Shown piece after piece: positions 1 through 7,700 of a DNA stretch of 17,698 nucleotides (the first letter of the stretch is position 1; each line of letters begins with the position of its first letter). Position numbers and translations under genes: made by a program. Location of the stretch: contig MU617257.1 of NCBI GenBank assembly GCA_025201705.1, positions 1-17,698 of the forward strand, read 5' to 3'. A model generated the notes under the pieces. That model ran no database searches. It had not been told where the DNA came from and saw only the letters and a list, made by a program, of their open reading frames with translations. This stretch comes from Dissophora ornata (taxonomy: Eukaryota > Mortierellomycota > Mortierellomycetes > Mortierellales > Mortierellaceae).

Positions 1-428
1 GCAAAGGTCTTGTAAATGAGGTTGAGGAGGTTGAGGAGGAGGAAGGCGAAGACAAAGACGAAGACGAAAGCCTTGTCGATGAGGACGATGGGGTTGAGGA
101 GGAGAACGAAGACAAAGACGAAGGCCTTGTCGGTGAGGATGATGAGGACGATGAGGGCGAGGACGAGGATGAGGACGAGGACGAGAACGAGAGCAAAGAC
201 GAAGGCAAAGACGAAAGCAAAGACGAAGGCAAAGTCGAAGCCAAGGTTGAAGCCAAGGTCGAAGCCAAGGTCGAAGCCAAAGGCAAGGACAAAAGCAAAG
301 ACAAAGGCAAAGACAAGGGCAAAGACGAAGCCAAAGGTCTTGCCGGTGAGGATGACAAGATCGTGGAGGGCTTAAGCCAGCAAGGTGCTTTCGAGGATGA
401 CATTGAAGATGAAGGCCCACTCTGGTAG
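1..428 (+). CDS. C-terminal part of an acidic Lys/Glu/Asp-repeat protein (5' end outside window)
   Basis: Frame 3 is open from the window edge to TAG at 426-428. It encodes an extremely charged chain: Glu/Asp runs, three KDEG/KDES units (195-230), four exact VEAK units (234-281), then KGKDKSK-type stretches. It ends in a less repetitive tail (SQQGAFEDDIEDEGPLW). I chose this frame because its composition is that of a soluble acidic disordered protein, whereas the overlapping Arg/Lys/Thr frame looks like a by-product of the repeats. No domain is visible and I do not recognise the protein. An AATAAA lies 23 bp past the stop. The 3' end is uncertain. Frame 1 stays open from 376 to TAA at 529-531 and reads like protein (SYILNVDAIIARDLEEKGK). 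A GTGAGG donor near 344 joined to the TAG at 478-480 would reach it in phase. Confidence 0.5.
   Translation, partial: KGLVNEVEEVEEEEGEDKDEDESLVDEDDGVEEENEDKDEGLVGEDDEDDEGEDEDEDEDENESKDEGKDESKDEGKVEAKVEAKVEAKVEAKGKDKSKDKGKDKGKDEAKGLAGEDDKIVEGLSQQGAFEDDIEDEGPLW
195..281 (+). repeat. Degenerate 12-bp tandem repeats (KDEG then VEAK units)
   Basis: Three 12-bp units of the form AAAGACGAAGGC (195-230) are followed by four units of the form GTCGAAGCCAAG (234-281). Related imperfect Glu/Asp/Lys codons fill most of 20-330. All unit lengths are multiples of three, so copy-number change would keep frame. Confidence 0.8.
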
Positions 429-450
429 ACCAGCAATTGCACAGACAAGT

Positions 451-456
451 AATAAA
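451..456 (+). terminator. Poly(A) signal AATAAA of the left-edge gene
   Basis: A perfect AATAAA lies 23 bp after the frame-3 stop at 428. If the gene really ends at 531, this hexamer would be internal and the AT-rich stretch at 528-543 would serve instead. Confidence 0.4.
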
Positions 457-558
457 AATAAGTCATATATTCTCAATGTAGACGCTATCATTGCTCGAGA
501 TTTGGAAGAAAAGGGCAAGGCCCTTGAATAATAATTAAAATAACACGCTGTCGATAGG

Positions 559-564
559 TTTATT
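559..564 (-). terminator. Poly(A) signal AATAAA of the SDR gene
   Basis: TTTATT on the + strand reads AATAAA on the minus strand, about 77 bp beyond the SDR stop codon. Together with 451-456 it marks a compact convergent 3' end between two genes. Confidence 0.6.
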
Positions 565-596
565 GGTATATGGACCGAATATCAAAGATGGAGGCA

Positions 597-624
597 ACAG
601 ATGCATGGCTACAGATGCATGGCT
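597..624. repeat. Two-copy 14-bp tandem duplication
   Basis: The 14-mer ACAGATGCATGGCT occurs twice head to tail, followed by a partial third copy (ACAG, 625-628). It lies in the predicted 3'UTR of the SDR gene. It contains the palindrome ATGCAT. Confidence 0.9.
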
Positions 625-640
625 ACAGAAACCGCACAGC

Positions 641-1883
641 CTAGGGCTCTCTGATCTTCTCTTGCATCAGCTTCTCAGAGAACAACCAGAGCTTCTCCTG
701 CAGTTCTTCATCCAACGCATAATGGCCTACGATGACAAAAACAAAGGAGACGGATGTCAGCAAAATCACGTCAAAGCGGCCACCCTGCCAACTGCATGGC
801 ATTCGAGTAAAAATTGACATGTGGCTTACTTGGTCGACACTCGTTTCCGACAGGCACAAAGTACAATCCCCGCAGATCCTTCTCTTCAATCTCAGGGCTG
901 GTGGCGCAGTACAGCTGGTTCAAGCATCCAACCTCAGGAGAAGCGGCGCACATCTTTCCAGCAAGATCGTACACACCCGCTGCAACAGCTCCCAACGAGT
1001 CCTTGTTGTTCCTTGCCAAATCCGTCTGGACAAAGCCTGGATGGGGCATGTTCACATAGACCTGTTCGTTTGCAAGGCGGCGGGCTAGAGCCTTGCCGCA
1101 GAGCAAGTTGGAGAGCTTACTGCGTCCATAGCGACTGGTGGGGTTGGAGGCATTCTTATCATTCAGGGTATCAAAGTCAACTCCGCCCTTGACTGTCATT
1201 TCGTGGCCGATGGAGGAAAGCATGACGATACGGGAGGGCTGGGATTCCTTGATCCTGTCCAGCAGTGCCATTGTGAACACAAAATGACTACGAGTATAAA
1301 TCAGGCAATTTCAAGTTGCATGGAACAGATGAGTAAGTGCATGATGTCCACCTGTCCCAACGCTATCGCATAAAAAATTTCCTCGGCAAGTTCCTTTCCT
1401 CAGCATTTTCTTTTCTTTTCTTTTTGCTTACCCCATGTGGTTCACCGCAAACTGCTGCTCAACTCCATCGGCGCTTAGCCCATAGGGACTGGTCATGATG
1501 CCACCGTTGTTGACCAAGATATGGAGAGGGAGGCCTCTCTCCAAAAACTGCTTGCCAGCATGGTGGCACTTTTTCATGTCGTTCAGATCCAATGCCAAAA
1601 AATCGAGGTTGGGCTCGCCCTTCAAGAGTGGGTTCTTTTCCTTGATCTCGGCCTTGGCCTTCTCAATAGCTTCCAGCGCCTTGGACTCTGAACGGCAGGC
1701 GAGGAAGACATGGGCACCATGGGAGGCCAGGGCTACGGTGGTGGCGTAGCCAAGTCCAGAGTTAGCGCCGGTGACGATGGCGACCTTGCCGGTCAGGTCT
1801 GGGATGTCATCTTGAGTAAATTTTGGTCGCTGTGTGAAGGACTTCCAGTAGGCGGCGTTGAAGACAATGTTTGTGTATGGCAT
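641..1883 (-). CDS. Short-chain dehydrogenase/reductase (retinol dehydrogenase / WWOX-like)
   Basis: A 331-aa classical SDR in three exons: 1883-1432, 1287-830 and 726-641. Introns are 144 bp (GTAAGC...TAG, phase 2) and 103 bp (GTAAGC...TAG, phase 1). The Rossmann dinucleotide motif TGANSGLG is at residues 38-45. The usual NNAG appears as NNGG (125-128). Catalytic Ser176 (MLSSIGH), Tyr204 and Lys208 (YGRSK) are all present. The end (DEELQEKLWLFSEKL) matches the usual tail of this subfamily. It is reached only by splicing the second intron; reading through that intron would stop at 771 with an unrelated tail. The family carries out NAD(P)(H)-dependent oxidation or reduction of alcohols and carbonyls; the substrate cannot be read from sequence. 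There is no signal peptide or clear membrane segment, so it is probably cytosolic or peripheral. Promoter: TATA box at 2011-2020. Confidence 0.92.
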
Positions 1884-2010
1884 GGTTGATGTCTGGTATC
1901 TCTGACTGCTTGGTGATGTTTACTGCTGCTTGTTTGTACTTTTTGCTGTCGGAGGAGGCTGTTGAGGATGGTGAGAAAATGGAAGAGAGAGAGAGAGAGG
2001 AAAAGAAGGG

Positions 2011-2020
2011 CTTTTTATAT
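2011..2020 (-). promoter_or_regulatory. TATA box of the SDR gene
   Basis: The minus strand reads ATATAAAAAG, 128-137 bp upstream of the SDR ATG. It is followed downstream by a CT-rich stretch (a GA run at about 1983-2005 on the + strand) that is a plausible initiator/5'UTR. Confidence 0.55.
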
Positions 2021-2714
2021 GGAAAAGGATCGTGCTCACAATTCGCATTTTCCCACATGCCAGTCCTTGTTCTCTGTGTGTCCATGGGTCGACTACAGTT
2101 TACAGTGCTCAAATGAAATTTTTTGCAGGATAGCCAAATCATCCAGGCCTTGCTTGGTGCTGGAGGGATTCAAATCTTTATTCTCGATCGCTTACATACT
2201 CTGGGTCATATTTCAGGGCTTTGCTTTTATTTTTGTATTGTCTGTGTGCGACGTTTAGCCAATGCTCCGGGGAAATCTACGATTCCTCATGATTGTCCAC
2301 TGGGGACTTGTGCAGCCACGCCGTCGTCCCTGCAGTAACGTGTGTGTCGATAGAATTGGCTAGTGTCGCGGTGCAGTGCTACTACTGTTTACCTGAAGAT
2401 TACGTGGACGCTGCTGGCGGGAGCCGAAACGACGATGATGGAGATAATGATAACAGGGACCGATGACAAGTGAGGATCCACAAGGGTAGCCGGCTAGGGT
2501 GATGACGAGGATAGGCACATGTAAATTTAAATGTACACGCAATCGATCCGTGCGTGGATGATACATTTCTACATTTAAGCAAATACTCAGAGCTATGTAT
2601 TTGGGTCTAGTGTGACCGAAAGACGGAGCGTCTGCTCGGTGTCCAAGTGTCCTGTTGGACAACGAGTAGTGTAACAACTCATGCATGCACCGCCGCTAAC
2701 TCAACAAATCATTT
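2021..2714. other. Intergenic region between the SDR promoter and the HDAC stop
   Basis: About 690 bp holding the distal SDR promoter and the HDAC 3'UTR. A 108-codon minus-strand frame (2360-2686) has an ATG but no recognisable motif and no splice link to a neighbour. I see no tRNA-like structure or clear repeat. An ATTAAA on the minus strand overlaps the HDAC stop codon (2714-2719), too close to be its sole polyadenylation signal. Confidence 0.6.
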
Positions 2715-4379
2715 TTAATCTTGTCTTCCTCTGTTTTTGGTTGGTTGTAGTGTCTGGGATTGCGCGTCGATCAGTTTTCTGATCTGCTCGATATACGCGT
2801 CCGTGTTCTCATCCGCTTGCCTGCCGGCACCCACCTGTAACATAAAATCGGGTGCATAGTCTTCAAAGTACTCGTGCTCAGGAATCTCATCCGAGATCTG
2901 CCTTCCTATGACAACGCTCGTCAAGTTCGCGTAGCATCTTGCTGCAGATGACGTCTTGTACCCACCGCCACCAAGGACCATCAGTGGCCTCTTCCATGCC
3001 ATGATTTTCTTTAGGCAATCTGCGTAACTTTTGATGCTCAAGTTCCACTTTCCAAGCGGGTCGCCAGCCATACCTATAGACAAGCATATCAGGCACAATA
3101 GGGCTCTGTCAATGTAGGAGCTCGCGTCCTTCGATACAATAGCAAGCTCGGCTTACCATCAACGCCACATTGCAGCACAACCGCATCTGGGCTGTAGTTC
3201 TTGAAAAGCGGCTCCAGCATCTCATCAAAGATTCGCGATAAGGTGCTTTCCGAAAGCCCTGATTTCAGTGGAACGTTGACGACAGCTTTTGTTCTTGTGG
3301 TGGTCAGAGTACCGCTCCCTGTCCCAGGATAGAAGCCTTCCGCATAATGGTGCAGCGAGACTGTCAAGACTTTATCTGTAAATTGGAATGCGTTCTCGAC
3401 GCCTGAATACAGCAAGTAGTGTTCAAGATAACATATTGAGCGACTATAAATTCTGACATCGTACTGCTGCAATAGATGTCACTCGCAGGCTATCTCTTAC
3501 CGTCGCCATGGTGGACATCCAAGTCTATGTACATTACACGATCATAGCTCTTTTGGAGTTCCATAATGCCCAAAACAATGTCATTCACTATGCAGAATCC
3601 AGCGGCCATATCCTTTTTAGCGTGGTGTCTGCATATCGTAGGTGTATTAAAATGCTTGCTTACGTGTGAGTTCCTGGTCGGTTTGGCGAGCAATTGCATC
3701 TCTATCTGCTTCTTACCTGCCACCGTCCCAGTGGATGACAGTGTCAAAGGCGTCGTCGATGAGCAACGTGGCTGCCTCGATTGTCGATCCCGCTACGAAT
3801 TCAGCGTATAGAGCGATTCCTCCAAAGACGGCGCAATCGTATCTAAGGCCATACTCTTCCAATCGGTCTTCCAAAGCGTCCGACCGATTGTCGCCATCGC
3901 CTTGGTCCTCCTCGTCGAGGTCTGAGGTGTTGGTGTCTTCGACCCGCCGAAGAAAATCTTTAGAAAACAGAGTTTGGCGACAGAGATCCGTTCAGTCCAA
4001 CGCCACCAAAATCAGTAGAATGATTGAACGCAGGGTGGCTACAGGGATGGCGGGTGTTGTCCTACCGACATAGTCGCGGGAATGATAGCGGCAAAGTTCC
4101 TTGGTGGTGGCCCTGCGCGGCGAGACGATTGTCAGCTCTGGCAAGCACAAGAGCCCATACGCTGCAATCAGGGCGTGGACTTTTTTGGACTAGAAAATGG
4201 GCGAGAAGGTTATTCTAGGGATCGTAGCTATGGTGTTGCATGGTTGGCAATCAAAGGGATCGCTGCTTCGAGAGTGGTACCCTGTCAATGTTGGATGGGA
4301 GCAGCGAGGCTATGTTGGTATATTCAGCGCTGTAGATGTATGCGATCCTTTTGGTTGTGTGGGATGCGGATGTAGTCAT
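2715..4379 (-). CDS. Class I zinc-dependent histone/protein deacetylase, HDAC8/Hos1 type
   Basis: A 398-aa protein from six exons: 4379-4281, 4189-4066, 3957-3717, 3628-3501, 3402-3157 and 3073-2715. All junctions keep frame. It aligns end to end with human HDAC8 (377 aa) from IAYIYSAEY (residues 12-20). Catalytic His156/His157 (RHHAKKD), zinc ligands Asp192 and His194 (DLDVHHGDG) and Asp284 (AGDPLG), and the oxyanion Tyr318 (LGGGGY) are all present, so it should be active. It ends soon after the catalytic core, as HDAC8 does, without the long tail of Rpd3/HDAC1. An acidic loop (about residues 82-101) is longer than in HDAC8. HDAC8 and yeast Hos1 deacetylate the cohesin subunit Smc3, so a cohesin role is a fair inference. 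Intron 2 ends in AAG. The start gives an N-terminus of HDAC8-like length; the frame stays open further upstream. Confidence 0.94.
3958..4065 (-). other. HDAC intron 2, with AAG 3' splice site
   Basis: A 108-bp intron with donor GTAGGA and acceptor TTTTCTAAAG. The joined sequence restores RDYVDFLRRVE, the expected class I HDAC segment. The other nearby AG, 21 bp further on, is also AAG and would delete DFLRRVE. No CAG or TAG fits. Confidence 0.8.
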
Positions 4380-4384
4380 GACAT
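4376..4384 (-). promoter_or_regulatory. Two-codon upstream ORF overlapping the HDAC start
   Basis: Reading the minus strand, ATGTCATGA encodes Met-Ser-stop. Its TGA overlaps the ATG of the HDAC reading frame (start-stop overlap ATGA). If the mRNA begins upstream of 4384, scanning ribosomes would meet this uORF first. Confidence 0.5.
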
Positions 4385-4725
4385 GCGTGTTGAAGTATGA
4401 TGAGAAGCGGCGCAATGCGTAAGAGCTGTGTGGAACTGAACCGAGCATTGCCTGTGCCCGTGTGACCTCTGTCTTGAGACCCCTGGAAGACAAATGTTCC
4501 TTCTTTGACTCTGCACCCATTCTCTCTCCATTCCTTCTTCCCTTTTGCTCATCAACTCTCACACGACGCGAATCAAGCTGCAGCCTGCTCAGCACAGCCA
4601 ACAGGTAAGACGATATTCCTAGCCCAGCCTTTGCTCCTCCCTCGCTTGCTCCCTTGCTTCTTCGTCCCTAACATCCGAACCTTACAATAAAAATACGCAC
4701 CTCCTTGCCACGCGTCCCACATAGG
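4380..4725. promoter_or_regulatory. Divergent promoter region between HDAC8-like and EPG5-like genes
   Basis: 346 bp separate the two ATGs. There is no TATA box on either side. The EPG5 side has a pyrimidine-rich stretch (about 4496-4552) and a probable 5'UTR intron from 4605. Both genes must take their core promoters from about 220 bp. Confidence 0.6.
4605..4724 (+). other. Probable 5'UTR intron of the EPG5-like gene
   Basis: A consensus donor (ACAG/GTAAGA) at 4605 and a CACATAG acceptor at 4724 define a 120-bp intron. It ends one base before the ATG at 4726. The upstream sequence adds no convincing coding segment in frame, so the intron is placed in the leader. Confidence 0.6.
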
Positions 4726-7700
4726 ATGGAGAGCACTCACTCGTCAAGTCTATATCCACGTCTTTCGCCGCCACCAACATCCTCGAATAGCTATACCTTT
4801 CAGCCCTCCGCACCGCCCTCCGCACCACCCTCTGCGCCACCCTCCGCGCCAGCTTTAGCATTTCCCACAGCACCATCTTCGGCACAACCTTCAGTACTCC
4901 CGTCAACTCTACCCTCTGCGCCATCATCGTCGGCAGCACTATATCCGGATCTTGCGTACTCGCCCTCAGCGCCACCACCACCTTCGCTCTCTCCACCGCT
5001 CACCCGGGACCCATGGTACTCTCCATCTCTTGGCCCTACAGAGGCAGATCTTCAACCTGAACAACTGTATCCGTCACTGCCTTCTGCACCTCCACGCTAC
5101 CCGTCCTCCCATCAGGATCAACACCCCCGATTATATCCTCATGAGGCTCTACATCCATATCGCATGGTCGCTCCTGGCTATTACCATCAACTACCCCAGA
5201 GTCGTCTCGATTTGGATTTCAGTAATGCTCTTCGACTCCAGACAGACCGTTCTTCCGAGCTTCTTCGTGAACTCTACGACAATGATTATTTGAAGGACCT
5301 CCCTCGAAGGCTAGCGGAGTATGAGGGCAGCTCAAGCAAGGACGGCGAAGCAGACAATTTTTTGGATCGAATGCGGTCATACGAGGCTGCACATGAGGCA
5401 GTCCAGCAATCCAGACTCGCCATTTTCAATCTACAGCAAAAGGCCAAAGGGTATGCGAGCAAACTGTGGATGGTACAGACAAAGTCTGAGGTGGCCAAAG
5501 CTAGCTGCGGTGACGGAGCGACCATCTCTCACAATTACAGCTACCAGTATGGGCATCATGAACCGGAAGTTGTGACCAAGCTCAAGAAGTCGCTCAATCG
5601 AATTTTCAAACAAAAGACAAAGAGCTTAGTCAGGAATCAGTTCGAGGAGGCATCGTGTCGGCTGTGGATTCAGGACCATATCGCAACATTCCTAAATAGC
5701 GTCCAAGGGAAGAATGACGCTGGTAACACAGAGACGGAGCAAGAATCAAGAGGGACGCCTAGGAGAAGATCGTCGAACACGCGTGATCTGGAGCGAGTCA
5801 AGGGCTACCTCGATATCCTCTTCCAGTTCGAGAGATCTGCCCGAAGGCAGCCTGATTTCGAGACCGACGCTGGGAAGCGAAAAGCAGAAGGCATCCTCGA
5901 AAACCCTGCTGTGACTCTGGATGAGCCCAAAGATGAGCCAGAGGGATCGAAATCCAATTCGATCCTGCAGTCCATTCAAGGCTGGATTGCTCTTCTGGCA
6001 GCTGCACTTTTGCAGTACGGGAGTTTTTTGGAACGCGAGTATTTGACTATCCAAGTCTTGCGATCACGACAAGTGGCGGGGTGGGCAGCAAATTTTATTC
6101 AATGTGACATACCAACTACGTGGTCCGACCAATTCCAGAATTTTTACATTTCAGAGTTGGAGTTGGTGCTTTGTGGTACTTCATTGTGTCGGAAGGAGCC
6201 TCTTTCCGACATGGCGCTTGTTTTAGGCTCAGAGCTGGAGGAAGAGGACTATTTGGCGCTGCTGGATCAATTGGATTTGACATTGTTCTTCAATCGTGTA
6301 CTGATCGAGCACAAAGAGATGCACAGTAATGATGGATCGATTCTACAAAGAGAGCTATCTCAACGAGCAGCTATTCGGCTGTTGACTACGACCCGCCGCC
6401 TCTTTGACATCGTCATTCATAGTTTGCGGCGACTGACGACATTTCCGGTGGTTTCAAAGCGGATATCGCAGATGTTGTGTCAGCTTGCACAGATTCTGGG
6501 TGACTATCTCTTGGTCCTGGGGCCGATGGGATCCAACATGCAACATAACAAAATCAATGATCAAGTCACGCTCAGCAGGCAAGTATCGTACTATGAACAT
6601 CCTCTGAAGAACCTGCTTTTGACCCAAGTGCATGACATGGCTCTAAACCCCCTCTTTGCTTCATCTGATAAAACAGGGACATCACGACAACGCCTCAGGC
6701 ACAACTCGATCATATACTAGTGGATGTTGCAAGAACGCTGCTCTCGTTGCCTGGTCGCGGTCTATGGACTTTTATGCCTTCGATCCCTTTCAAATTCATG
6801 ACTAGTTCAACTGTCGCGCAGCTGCTAGAAGAAGTTGCACTGGATAACATTCAGCGGTGGATCGAAGACCCCGCAGTCCTGCTTTCAATTGCGCCAGAGG
6901 CTAACAAACTGCGACAGACTTTCGGCAGGAACCCAGGAGAAGCAGTGTTTCTTCTTACTGCTATGGCCACAATGGTTACGTCCAGATTCTACAATAACTC
7001 GGGCATACAACCCTCCGACGCACCTCCTCTGGAACACAGCGTTGCCTTGATCGTGACTTTTCTCATGCTTGATGCTGCTTACTTGGACGTCGACATCCGC
7101 CGGGAGTTGACGAAACCATCTAAGGAGGCTTTGAGATCAGTTTGCGAGTCATATCCAAACGTCCTTTCATTTGTCCTCCGCTTTGTAGAAATGAACTTCG
7201 CAGAGATGGGCGATATGGCTCAATATTTGTTCCGTGAACTGCCGCTCGACGAATGGAGGGTGTCTGAAGACGACTTTATGAGACTCAGACGTTTGATGGA
7301 GACATCACCCTTGAGTAGCACCCAATCGCTATTTGCCCGCTACGTTTTCAGCCAGCTGCCTTGGAGCCAAGGTATTACATTACATTATTCACACACATTA
7401 TCGGATGGAGCGTTTTTTCTCACGATTCTTCGCCTGTGCTAAGAGATAACTTTGTCCGTTGTGTAGAGAGCGACGATTCTGACAACGAAGTGCGCTCTAG
7501 GATACCGAACGAGTTCAGAAAGGAGCTGGCGCTTGCTATGGCGGGAATGTGTGTTCAGCATCTGAGCAGTTTCCAAAACGAGACAGAACCCTCATCCATT
7601 GGAGATGTTAAGGGAGCAGAAGACGGCCCTCCCATGAGCCCTCTATCCCGGACCAAATCACCTGAAAATAAGTTTGTTACGTCCTTTGCATCCAGTCTTC

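Noticed and set aside
16..375. Arg/Lys/Thr-rich + strand frame at the left edge
   Set aside because: It is the shifted reading of the acidic KDEG/VEAK repeats; the acidic frame has the more natural composition and a coherent tail.
771..830. SDR ending at the stop at 771
   Set aside because: That tail does not resemble the family; splicing at 830/726 gives the expected C-terminus in frame.
2360..2686. 108-codon minus-strand ORF just beyond the HDAC stop
   Set aside because: It has an ATG but no domain, no splice partner and unremarkable composition; most likely HDAC 3'UTR and intergenic DNA.
4082..4375. 97-codon + strand ORF
   Set aside because: It is antisense to HDAC exons 1 and 2, which carry conserved deacetylase sequence.
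4383..4601. N-terminal extension of the HDAC up to an ATG at 4601
   Set aside because: The frame is open but the residues look like translated leader/promoter and would add about 74 residues absent from HDAC8-type enzymes; start 4379 gives the expected N-terminus.
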